From Rubripirellula lacrimiformis (GTDB taxonomy: Bacteria; Planctomycetota; Planctomycetia; Pirellulales; Pirellulaceae): a stretch of DNA of 64,000 bases. The notes beneath the pieces were generated by a model. That model did not search any database, had not been told where the DNA came from, and saw only the letters and a list, made by a program, of their open reading frames with translations. Positions 55,892 to 64,000 of this stretch are shown here, piece after piece. Positions within the stretch are counted from its first letter, which is position 1, and every line of letters starts with the position of its first letter. Location of the stretch: contig NZ_CP036525.1 in the NCBI RefSeq assembly GCF_007741535.1, positions 2,728,001-2,792,000 on the forward strand, read 5' to 3'. A program made the position numbers and the translations under genes.

Positions 55892-57472
55892 TCAACCGTT
55901 GCGGCGGTAGTGATGCCCCAGCACGCATAGGCTGACCAACCATGTGGTGCCGAATATCAACGGGGCGTACAGAGGGCTGAACGCGGCCAGCATTGCGGCG
56001 CCTAGAAAAACAGCGCCCAGGATGGCGGCGCCACCCCAGATGTGCCCGCTCATCGCGATGAAACCAAATCCGCTGAGCACCGCGGCGATCGGAAACAGGT
56101 TGGCTTCGTCGATCTTCCCCGACAGTATCAAGACGTTCATCACCGACAGCGCTGCTAGGTAGCCGATCCAAATCGAATAGACCGGTCGCTCGGCGACGGT
56201 CCGCGGCGTGATGCCGCCGCCGCGAGCGCGCAAGATGATGACCAGGATGCCAACAAGCATCAGCAACCGGGGCGTCCAGAAAGAAATTGAATTTGGCAGT
56301 TCGCACAAATCCATGGCGAACATCGCGACGTGAAACGCAAAAATCGTTGCGCCCAACTTCACCAGAGTTCGCCCCCAATCGACGAAGTGGCTTTGATGCT
56401 GGTCACGTCGGATTTCTCGAGCCACCAGGTCGATCAACCCACTGCCTTCGGCGCTGGTCGTTTCGCCAGTGAGGTATTTGTCCAGGTCGTCTGCCAGCGC
56501 GTCGGCCGTGGCATATCGTTGCTGCGGTTCGAACCGGATTGCCTTCAAGCAGATTTTCTCTAGCACCACTGAAACATCACGACGGTAATGCCGCGGAGCC
56601 TCCGGTTCATCTTGAAGTACGCTTCGCAGCACTTCCGCGGCGCATGTCCCGGCGTGGGGCGGTCGGCCGGTTAGCATCGCGTACAGAATGGCGCCAAGCG
56701 AATAGATGTCGTTGGCCACATCACCATCACCACGCCCACAGGCTTGCTCGGGGCTCATGTAATTCGGTGTGCCAAGGACCTGGCCGGTGCGAGTCAGCAT
56801 GGTGCCTTCGCGGTGCCATTTGGCCAGCCCAAAATCGGTAATCAGAGGGCGTCCATCCTCGCTGATCAGAATGTTATCGGGTTTTAGGTCCCGGTGGACG
56901 ATCCCGCAGCGGTGGGCGTAGGCGACCGCGCGAGCGATGTCGTGGACGACTTTGGCAGCGTTATGATCGTCAAAGTGGTCGGATTCGACTTGTTGCTGCA
57001 AGGTCGGGCCGTCGACCAGCGTCATCGAAAAGTACTCGTACCCTTCCCAGGACCCGATTTCGTGGATCGCGATGATCCCAGGGTGATGCAGACGGGCGGC
57101 TGCTTCCGCTTCGATTCGAAATCGTCGGCGTTCTTCGCGGCTCGCTAGCACCCCGGTGCTGATCAGTTTCAACGCGACCGGGCGATCGAGTCCCTGTTGG
57201 CGAGCCCGGTACACGACGCCCATCCCACCACGGGCAATTTCAGATTCGATTTCGTAGGGGCCAACTCTTTTTCCAGCCAACGATGGCGGGGCCAGCGATG
57301 ATGAATCACCAAACCATTGATGGTTGCGAAAAAAACTGCCCAGATCGTCCGCGAATTGCGGGTACGCACGCAGGTACGCCTCCGGATCGGGCGTTTCACC
57401 CCGCTCGGTCCGTTCCAGGTAGTCCGCCATCACGGACTCAAAATCGGTGAATTCAGAGGGCTCGGTGCTCAT
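55892..57472 (-). CDS. Membrane Ser/Thr protein kinase
   Basis: 526 residues from ATG 57472; an upstream extension to 57865 has no conserved content. Residues ~1-60 are the acidic planctomycete kinase leader (DYLERTERGETPDPEAYLRAYP). The kinase domain (~75-335) is canonical: IARGGMGVVYRAR, VALKLI, HRDLKPDN, DFGLAK, GTPNYMSPEQACG, DIYSLGAILYAMLTG. The C-terminal ~140 residues contain several membrane helices. Anchored by them, it faces the cytoplasm. Divergent, across 123 bp, from the giant membrane protein gene. Confidence 0.93.
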   Translation of the reverse strand: MSTEPSEFTDFESVMADYLERTERGETPDPEAYLRAYPQFADDLGSFFRNHQWFGDSSSLAPPSLAGKRVGPYEIESEIARGGMGVVYRARQQGLDRPVALKLISTGVLASREERRRFRIEAEAAARLHHPGIIAIHEIGSWEGYEYFSMTLVDGPTLQQQVESDHFDDHNAAKVVHDIARAVAYAHRCGIVHRDLKPDNILISEDGRPLITDFGLAKWHREGTMLTRTGQVLGTPNYMSPEQACGRGDGDVANDIYSLGAILYAMLTGRPPHAGTCAAEVLRSVLQDEPEAPRHYRRDVSVVLEKICLKAIRFEPQQRYATADALADDLDKYLTGETTSAEGSGLIDLVAREIRRDQHQSHFVDWGRTLVKLGATIFAFHVAMFAMDLCELPNSISFWTPRLLMLVGILVIILRARGGGITPRTVAERPVYSIWIGYLAALSVMNVLILSGKIDEANLFPIAAVLSGFGFIAMSGHIWGGAAILGAVFLGAAMLAAFSPLYAPLIFGTTWLVSLCVLGHHYRRNG

Positions 57473-57595
57473 CCAGCCAATTATCGCAGATTCAGGCGAA
57501 CTTTGCGCAGTCGATCCCAACGAAAGGGCTCCGTGAAAGGTAGCCTCGCAGTGCTGCCGCCGCTCAATGCCCGCCCCTTTTGACTGATCTGAATC

Positions 57596-60500
57596 ATGGA
57601 TTTCCTGCTGTATGCGATGTTGGTTTGGGGAGTGATCACCGTTCTGGGGCACGGAACTTGGGTCCTGATCCGCAGCATGGTCCAGTTCGTGACGGGCACC
57701 GACAGACCGCCGGCGGGCGACGTGTCCCAGCGTCAAGATCTGGCTGCCGCACGCCGTGTGGTTCAGCGACTGGAATTGCGAGGCGTTCTGGATGCAGCCA
57801 CCGCGACCAAGTTCCAACGTGGAATCCAATCGCTGGAACTCTCCGGTGACGATCGGGCCACTCAATCCGACTCGAGCCCACTTGCCAAAAGAGCGCCGGG
57901 GAATGTCGTCCCACCGCTTCGAAATGCGGCTGCGGGAACAGCCGATCGAGGCATCGCGTACGATTTCTGTGACGACGAAGTCGTCGAAGCAGTGCTGGTC
58001 GAACCACCGGAATCACCGACGACTTCGCAGCAACAGTCGTTGGCCGCTGATCGCCAAACATACGATCGTTTGGATTCAGATCAGCCTGGTGTCGACCATC
58101 CATTCCATGCATCTGAGCAAGAACCCGTCGCGCCGGCGCTTTCAAAAGCAGAGGTGATCGGATCGTTCTTGGCCCGACGCAACATTCGTTGGGGGGAATT
58201 GGTTGCTGGGATGCTGATCGTGATCTGTTCGATCGGGCTGGTGATCAGTTTGTGGAGCACATTGGTGCAAACCCACCGCGCGATCCCTTCATTGATTTTC
58301 CTGGCAGCCAATGCGGCGATCTATGCCAGCGGGTTCTATACCCTAAGTCGATGGAAGCTGCGTCATACCAGTCGAGCGGTTCTGTTGATCGCATCGTTGC
58401 TGGTGCCGCTAAGCGTGTTAGCAGGGATGGCCGCATCCGGAACCGAAGCCAACGCCATTCGGCTCGGCGACCCGGTAACCCTGATCGCGATCGCCGTCGC
58501 AGCGTTGGTGTATGGCACTTTGGTTTATCGGGGCGGTCGGGCGCTGGTGCGTCGGCACTTGGCTTGGCCGTTCACCCTAGCCGTGATCGGGCCGGTGGTG
58601 GTGTTGCCGTTGTTGCCGACTGCGGTCCAGCGAATGGGATTCGATGCCGGATGGATCTTAGCGATTGGTTCCATTGCCGTCGCCGTCGCGGTGGTTTGGG
58701 TGACTCGGGTCGGGATGAAATATTCGGACCGATTCCAGCACCGACTAGGCCAACCCGAATCCGAGCCGCGGTCTTCGGATTGCATCGCTCGCGCTAGTTT
58801 TGCTCACGTTCGATCGCGGATGACTGTGATCGGGTTGGGTGTTTTCTCGCTAGCGGTATCGATTGGGTACGCCGTCTATTCATCGCAGTTGATTGCCCAG
58901 GAAACGTTGGGGCCACAGTTTTTACTGCTGATTGCGATCGCGACGATCCCCGCATGCTTGGCGATCGCCACGGCAGCGCGGTATTTGATGACGACGGCGC
59001 GGGGTGCGTTGGGATCCATGGCGGCAGCGGTGCTGCTAGTGATCGGTGCCGCAGCGCCGATGACGATACTGCCGGCCGCGATGACATCCGAAGCCTGGGT
59101 TTGGACTTGGGCTGTGATTTTTACGATCAGTGCTGTGGTCATCGGAGGCGTCTTGCGTCAATCGTTGATGACCGTGATCGCACTGCTGCCCCTTGGTCTG
59201 GCCGCGACTTTGACATCGCCCAACTGGATGTCTGGATTGGACTGGGCAAACGTATCGATGACGCGGCGGTTGATCGGCGGCGAACCAATGTTGGTCACGC
59301 TGACCTTGGCTACTGTATCCGGCATCATCGCTGCTTGGCCCGGTGCCAATCGTTATCGGCAATGGTTGGCGATCATGGGTTTCGGATGGATTGGTTGGGC
59401 CGCTGTGATGGCGATGGTGTTGTCCGTTTCGCCGCCATCTGCGATGGGGATCGTCCCGGCCGCCGTAGTCACGATCACTCTATTGGCCGGTGCGATCGTT
59501 GGCGTGGTCCTTTCAAGATCGCAGACGCGACTGCATCAGCAGTTGGGATTCACGCTGGGGGCAGCGGCAACGGCCCTGACCTGGGTGTCGATCCTGCGTC
59601 CGTTCCAGTTTGGCCAGGGACCGTTCATGGTCGCAATGGACACGAAGTTGATTTCCACATTGATGCAGGTGATGGCCGGATCAGCCGCGATGGGGATTCT
59701 GTATTGCGAAGGGCTGCGTCATTGGGACCGGCGGCGCGGAATGGCTGCTTCGGGATCCGAATCGGCGTTGGGGATGCCCGTGCCATCGTCGGCTGCCCAT
59801 CGATGGTTGGGGATGTCGGTCAGCGTCTGGGGGATCGTTTCGGTGGTCGCCTGTGCTTCCGTACGATTCAATGCGTCGGTTTCGACTTGGATTTTGGGCG
59901 GGGCGGTGTTGGGGTTGCTGTGGGCAAACAGTATTCGCCAATCAACGACCTGGATTCGGATGACTCAGGTCGTCATGGTGGCGCTAGCGATCTTGATTGG
60001 ATATCGGGCTGATTGGGATGGTCTGTTCGCGGTCCAGCATTGGCAAATGGGACGATCGCCATGGGTTTGGGCGATTGTATTGGCATCGGCTTCGGCCGTA
60101 TGGTCGGTTTGCCGATTGGCAACGGGAGCGATCATTCGTGAACGTTGGCTTGGGCGGCAGGTCGCCGATGGCGTCTGCGGGCGCATCGGATTCGTTGCAT
60201 CCGCAAAGAACCAAAGCAGCGGGATGCCAGTCACCGTGGCGTTTGATGCGGCGGTCGGGTTCGCCGTGCTGGGGGCCGTTTGGCCCTATGCATCGATGCT
60301 GGTTTCGGTCATGGGCAACGCCGTGGTACCGCTGTCTTTGGGATGGCTGCCGATTGTATCGCTGGTGGGATTGTTCGGCGTTCAGTACGTCACCTACGCG
60401 GTCGGAAAGTCGACATCGGATCGCGAACAACCAACTGCCATGGGAAGCCTGTACGGATTGATGATTGCCACGATCGTTTGGTCGGTCGCACAGGGTGTCT

Positions 60501-63500
60501 GGGCATTGTCGTCGGTTGCATCGTTGGCCATGGACGAAGCGCAAACTTTGGTGCTAGCGACGTCTTTGATCGCTGTGATTGCGTGGGTGGTGGGCCGCCG
60601 GCGTGAATCGATTCGCCGGATCCAGTGGGTCGCACCCGTTTCGGTGGCGGTGTCGTCGTTGGTGTTGATGTGGAAATTTTGGTGGTTGCCATTGTCGGTC
60701 AACGAATTGGCCGTCGCGTTTCCCGTTATGTCGGTGGCGGTCTGGTGGATTCTAGGAGCCGTGGTATCGTTGGATGCAAGCTGCAAACGAGACGACGACA
60801 GACTGCCTATGCTGTCCGCCGGATTGTTGGCGGCGGCCATTGGCATCACGGCGTCCACGATGGCTTTGTCACCGGTGATCTGGGTACAGGCGGCGTCGAT
60901 CGGGTTGTTGTGCTGGGCTGTCGGAGTTCACCATGGGGGACCGTGGTTTGGCCGGCCAAACGCAGCAAGCGTGTGTGTGCCAGCGGTCCACGCAGCGATT
61001 GGCCTGGCAACGGTGACCGCGTTGATCACGGCGACCACCGTCACCATCGCAGTCCTGACTGCGATGTCGTCGATGATGGTGTTCGCCAGTCAAACGGGTT
61101 TGTTGTTGTCGGTGTCGACGATCTTGATCACCACTTGGCCACCGCTGCGACCGTTGTTGCCAAGTCGAAAATTGGGATCGATGGATCTCTGGCCGCTGGG
61201 CATTACCTGTGTGGCGGGTCAGTTGGCACATCAGGCCTATGCCATGGGTTGGGTGACGGCGGCGCAGGCGATCCCATTGATGGGAATGCTGTGGACGTTC
61301 GGTTCGGCGGCGGCCTGTGGGCGGTCGATGTTGCGATCATGGCGCGGCAACAAGGTTCGGCATCTGGAACTGGCGCTCAGTGTTCTTGTTACGGTCGGGT
61401 TAACCGCGGTTGCCTGGCAGCATCAAATTTGGAACCTCGGTGGAGCTACCGTCGGCGCCTGGGTCGCATTGATTGCTTTGCTGATCGCCGGTGTCCATGT
61501 GGCAGCGGTTCAGTGGTCCCAACCGAGTGATCGTGCGATGCAGGTCACCTCGCGACAGTTGGGATGGTGGGTCGTCTTGGCTGGCCCCACGATAGTGTGG
61601 ATTTTGGACCTTTTTCCGGCCACCAGACAAGTCTCCGTGACGATCGCCGCGATTTGGGTTTCCAGTTGGTGGGGCATCTGGCGGATCAGCAGCACCCGCG
61701 TATCGGAATTGAAGTTGACGGATGCGAAAATAACGGATCCGAAGTTTCATGAACTGGCCAACGCTGCCCCAGACGCCGGCCTCGTCGGCATCCTGAGCTT
61801 GGCGCTTGTCGGCGAAATCGCGTGGCTGGTTTCGGATGGTGGTGGAACCGGATTCGCCGGGCTTGCCGGTGTCGCAAGCGGGCTGCGATTGTTGACCTAC
61901 GGTGCGATTCCGATCATCGGATGGTTGACTCTTTCGCAACGTGTCCGCAGTGGGAATCTGTTGCTGCTTGCCGTATCCGCCGTCACCCTGGTAGCGGTTC
62001 ATGTGGTCAACCTGTTCGATACAACGATGCAAATTCGCTGGATGGTGGCTGCCCTTTCAACGGGAATCGCGATTGCCATGATGTCCCATTGGTTGCCCTG
62101 GTTGGTCCGAAGCGGCGGCCTCAACGCGTCTTCACCGGACATGCGGGTATTGGCGCAAGAAAGACTCCGGCATTGGTCCTTGGCGGCATTCCGTATCGCA
62201 TCGGCCAATGGATGCTTGGCGATCTTTGCCGCGGTGTTCATGATCGTTTATGAGGTGGCGGACCAACAGACTGCGTGGGTGACTCAGTTGACAATCCTAT
62301 CGGTAGCCATGTCGGGTTGGGCGATCGCGGTGTTGGCTGACCTGACGGATCGGACGCGACTGCGACATGTCGCGGTGGCTTCCGTGATGATCACGGTTGG
62401 GTTATTGGCGAGCGTCGAATCCGTGCAAAGTTCCCACCCAGTGCTGGAAACTTCCATGCGTTGGTTGGTCGCGTCGGTTCTGGCAACCGCGACGTGGCTG
62501 ATTGCGTTTCCCAAATTACTGGGGGATCGAATTGCCGTTCGCTGGTCCGACGCGTTTCGTGGCGGTGCAATCACGGCGGCAGTCGCGGGGATCGCTTCGC
62601 TGATGGTGATGCTGACGATCGAAGCCATCTTGCGATCCGAGGATCGCACGGGCGGGATATCGCAAGTCATGGTGATCGGGGTCGCCGTGACGCTAGCGGT
62701 GATGAGCGGATTGTCTGGATGGATCGGATTGGTCAGTCGACCGGGATCGCACTGGCAAACCAAATGGCAGTTGTCCGATTCGACACGCCGAGGGTTGGTC
62801 GTTGCGGCCCAAGGGATTGCCGCGCTGTGTTGGTTGCACCTGTTTTTGTGTAAATCGCCCTTGGCGGTTTTGGGGCTTCGTCAGTATTGGCCGCTGATTG
62901 TGATGGTGCTGGCCTTTGTCAGTGTCGGTGCGACCGAGTGGGCGAGTCGCCGTGGAGACCAAGTGATCGCCGGTGTGCTAAAGCAATCAGCGCTCTACTT
63001 GCCCCTGATTCCGATCTTCGGATTCTGGATCAGTCTAGGTACCAGCGACCAGTCGGCGTGGAAGTTCATCGGCGACACCGTTCGGTACGATGTGGTGCTG
63101 GTTGTCGGCGCGTTGTACTACGCCGGTTTGTCGACGATCTGGAAAAGTGTCTTCCCACGTATCAGTGCGGTGGTCATGGGGAACGCGGCACTGTGGATGT
63201 TGTTGGCGCAAAAACCGGGATGGGGATTCTTGATGCACCCACAGGCATGGATCATTCCGCCTGCGGTATGCGTTTTGGTCGTCACCCACTTCTATCGAAA
63301 CCGAATCAGCGGCCAAGCCGCCGCTGGCATTCGGTACGCGGCCACCTTGGTCATTTACGTCAGCAGTACAGCCGACATGTTGATCGGACAAATTGGAACG
63401 TCGCTGAGTGGACCGATTGTTCTAGTTGGGTTGGCATTGATAGGCATGATGGCGGGAGTGGTGCTGCGGGTAGGGCCGTTTTTGTACCTGGGTGCGATCT

Positions 63501-63673
63501 TTGTATTCTTGGGATCGGCCAGCATGGTTCGTCACGCCCAGCAATCGATCGATGCCGTCTGGCCTTGGTGGGTGTTCGGGATCACGACCGGGATGTTGCT
63601 GTTGGTCGGATTGACTTTGCTGGAAAAGAACAAGTCCCGATTGCGAAATTACGCTCGGTCATTGAATGGGTAG
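57596..63673 (+). CDS. Giant polytopic membrane protein of unknown function
   Basis: 2025 residues from ATG 57596. One N-terminal membrane segment (LLYAMLVWGVITVLG), then ~150 mostly hydrophilic residues, then from residue ~205 an almost unbroken series of hydrophobic segments to the C-terminus (several dozen). The block SFLARRNIRWGELVAGMLIV and the following segments recall DUF2157/DUF2339-type membrane proteins, which also consist of many helices with unknown role, but the size is far larger and the resemblance is only in style. Short basic loops (RRRESIRR, KNKSRLRNYARS) suggest a positive-inside pattern. No catalytic motif is seen. The gene appears complete with a single frame. Confidence 0.85.
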   Translation: MDFLLYAMLVWGVITVLGHGTWVLIRSMVQFVTGTDRPPAGDVSQRQDLAAARRVVQRLELRGVLDAATATKFQRGIQSLELSGDDRATQSDSSPLAKRAPGNVVPPLRNAAAGTADRGIAYDFCDDEVVEAVLVEPPESPTTSQQQSLAADRQTYDRLDSDQPGVDHPFHASEQEPVAPALSKAEVIGSFLARRNIRWGELVAGMLIVICSIGLVISLWSTLVQTHRAIPSLIFLAANAAIYASGFYTLSRWKLRHTSRAVLLIASLLVPLSVLAGMAASGTEANAIRLGDPVTLIAIAVAALVYGTLVYRGGRALVRRHLAWPFTLAVIGPVVVLPLLPTAVQRMGFDAGWILAIGSIAVAVAVVWVTRVGMKYSDRFQHRLGQPESEPRSSDCIARASFAHVRSRMTVIGLGVFSLAVSIGYAVYSSQLIAQETLGPQFLLLIAIATIPACLAIATAARYLMTTARGALGSMAAAVLLVIGAAAPMTILPAAMTSEAWVWTWAVIFTISAVVIGGVLRQSLMTVIALLPLGLAATLTSPNWMSGLDWANVSMTRRLIGGEPMLVTLTLATVSGIIAAWPGANRYRQWLAIMGFGWIGWAAVMAMVLSVSPPSAMGIVPAAVVTITLLAGAIVGVVLSRSQTRLHQQLGFTLGAAATALTWVSILRPFQFGQGPFMVAMDTKLISTLMQVMAGSAAMGILYCEGLRHWDRRRGMAASGSESALGMPVPSSAAHRWLGMSVSVWGIVSVVACASVRFNASVSTWILGGAVLGLLWANSIRQSTTWIRMTQVVMVALAILIGYRADWDGLFAVQHWQMGRSPWVWAIVLASASAVWSVCRLATGAIIRERWLGRQVADGVCGRIGFVASAKNQSSGMPVTVAFDAAVGFAVLGAVWPYASMLVSVMGNAVVPLSLGWLPIVSLVGLFGVQYVTYAVGKSTSDREQPTAMGSLYGLMIATIVWSVAQGVWALSSVASLAMDEAQTLVLATSLIAVIAWVVGRRRESIRRIQWVAPVSVAVSSLVLMWKFWWLPLSVNELAVAFPVMSVAVWWILGAVVSLDASCKRDDDRLPMLSAGLLAAAIGITASTMALSPVIWVQAASIGLLCWAVGVHHGGPWFGRPNAASVCVPAVHAAIGLATVTALITATTVTIAVLTAMSSMMVFASQTGLLLSVSTILITTWPPLRPLLPSRKLGSMDLWPLGITCVAGQLAHQAYAMGWVTAAQAIPLMGMLWTFGSAAACGRSMLRSWRGNKVRHLELALSVLVTVGLTAVAWQHQIWNLGGATVGAWVALIALLIAGVHVAAVQWSQPSDRAMQVTSRQLGWWVVLAGPTIVWILDLFPATRQVSVTIAAIWVSSWWGIWRISSTRVSELKLTDAKITDPKFHELANAAPDAGLVGILSLALVGEIAWLVSDGGGTGFAGLAGVASGLRLLTYGAIPIIGWLTLSQRVRSGNLLLLAVSAVTLVAVHVVNLFDTTMQIRWMVAALSTGIAIAMMSHWLPWLVRSGGLNASSPDMRVLAQERLRHWSLAAFRIASANGCLAIFAAVFMIVYEVADQQTAWVTQLTILSVAMSGWAIAVLADLTDRTRLRHVAVASVMITVGLLASVESVQSSHPVLETSMRWLVASVLATATWLIAFPKLLGDRIAVRWSDAFRGGAITAAVAGIASLMVMLTIEAILRSEDRTGGISQVMVIGVAVTLAVMSGLSGWIGLVSRPGSHWQTKWQLSDSTRRGLVVAAQGIAALCWLHLFLCKSPLAVLGLRQYWPLIVMVLAFVSVGATEWASRRGDQVIAGVLKQSALYLPLIPIFGFWISLGTSDQSAWKFIGDTVRYDVVLVVGALYYAGLSTIWKSVFPRISAVVMGNAALWMLLAQKPGWGFLMHPQAWIIPPAVCVLVVTHFYRNRISGQAAAGIRYAATLVIYVSSTADMLIGQIGTSLSGPIVLVGLALIGMMAGVVLRVGPFLYLGAIFVFLGSASMVRHAQQSIDAVWPWWVFGITTGMLLLVGLTLLEKNKSRLRNYARSLNG

Positions 63674-63802
63674 ACCAACTTGCCGGGGGGGGCCAGCAAA
63701 ACGTTCGTTGTCGTCATGCTTGGGATTGTACTTCGGTGGATGAGTCATCAGAATTTCCGGTGCACTTTCAACCTGGCACGAAGCTAGCGAGTCCCGACGG
63801 TT

Positions 63803-64000
63803 ATGCTTTCTCGAATCTGTTCCAATGAATTTCTAAGCGGCGACCGCGCTCGTGGTTCGCGTCAGTCGCTTCGAAATCGAATCGACATCACCGAAATTGG
63901 TAGCTTGGGAGCGTTAGCTGTTACCGAAGGGTCTGCCGGTGAAGAATATATCCTGGGTGTCGATTTCCAAAAAATCGACGATGGCCAGTTAGGTGTTTCC
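63803..64000 (+). CDS. Start of a possible gene, cut by right edge
   Basis: From ATG 63803 the frame stays open to the window end (66 codons), while the other two forward frames stop within 40 bases. The last in-frame stop is at 63785-63787. The visible product starts MLSRICSNEF and later has EIGSLGALAVTEGSAGEEY and GVDFQKIDDG. No signal peptide is clear, and I do not recognise the family. It could be the beginning of one of the long surface proteins common in planctomycetes, but that is a guess. Confidence 0.45.
   Translation, partial: MLSRICSNEFLSGDRARGSRQSLRNRIDITEIGSLGALAVTEGSAGEEYILGVDFQKIDDGQLGVS

Noticed and set aside
60625-61530. 301-codon and other long alternate frames inside the giant membrane protein gene
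   Set aside because: They are out-of-frame shadows rich in Gly/Arg/Asp. The main frame is continuous and hydrophobic throughout.

Overview
The window looks like chromosome from a planctomycete, most likely a Rhodopirellula/Pirellulaceae-type bacterium. This rests on family content, not on a database search: a DUF1501 + DUF1549/DUF1553 cytochrome pair, a XylR-type AraC regulator, five secreted Sde182-type (DUF1593) nucleoside-hydrolase-like proteins, a Ser/Thr kinase with a membrane tail, very many signal peptides, high GC and large intergenic repeats.

Region 1 (1-22.3 kb) is a secreted-carbohydrate locus. A minus-strand cluster runs from a zinc alcohol dehydrogenase through rbsD, rbsB, a DUF2291 gene, rbsA, rbsC and rbsK into two DUF1593 genes and a pectinesterase-DUF1593 fusion cut by the left edge. 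A divergent AraC regulator sits at its head. Next to it are a DUF1593-GH127 (beta-L-arabinofuranosidase) fusion and a stand-alone DUF1593 gene, with two DUF1254/DUF1214 paralogues between them. The inferred theme is extracellular release of a pentose (ribose or a related furanose) from plant or algal polymers or nucleosides, followed by uptake and phosphorylation. The rbsK stop overlaps the start of the first DUF1593 gene (ATGA).

Region 2 (22.3-31.1 kb) has a REP-associated transposase flanked by its palindromes, a nitrilase-family gene whose stop codon lies inside one of those palindromes, a Gfo/Idh/MocA oxidoreductase, and a DUF1501/PSD1 pair downstream of a XylR-type regulator.

Region 3 (31.4-36.7 kb) has a tightly packed tetronate-catabolism remnant (ltnD, an apparently eroded otnK, otnI), then oxyR divergent from a signal-peptide-bearing katG.

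Region 4 (36.9-64 kb) is mostly housekeeping and planctomycete-specific: tRNA-Pro(GGG), pyrF, a ketosynthase homologue lacking the catalytic Cys, an 85-bp tandem repeat array of about 11.5 units, a c-type cytochrome-like protein, an MBL-fold hydrolase, an SDR, an HtrA-like protease beside an HtrA-like pseudoprotease, a TIM-barrel isomerase-like protein, a GNAT/hydrolase pair, metG, a thioredoxin-protease fusion, an SMP-30-like protein, a membrane Ser/Thr kinase, and a divergent 2025-residue polytopic membrane protein of unknown function.
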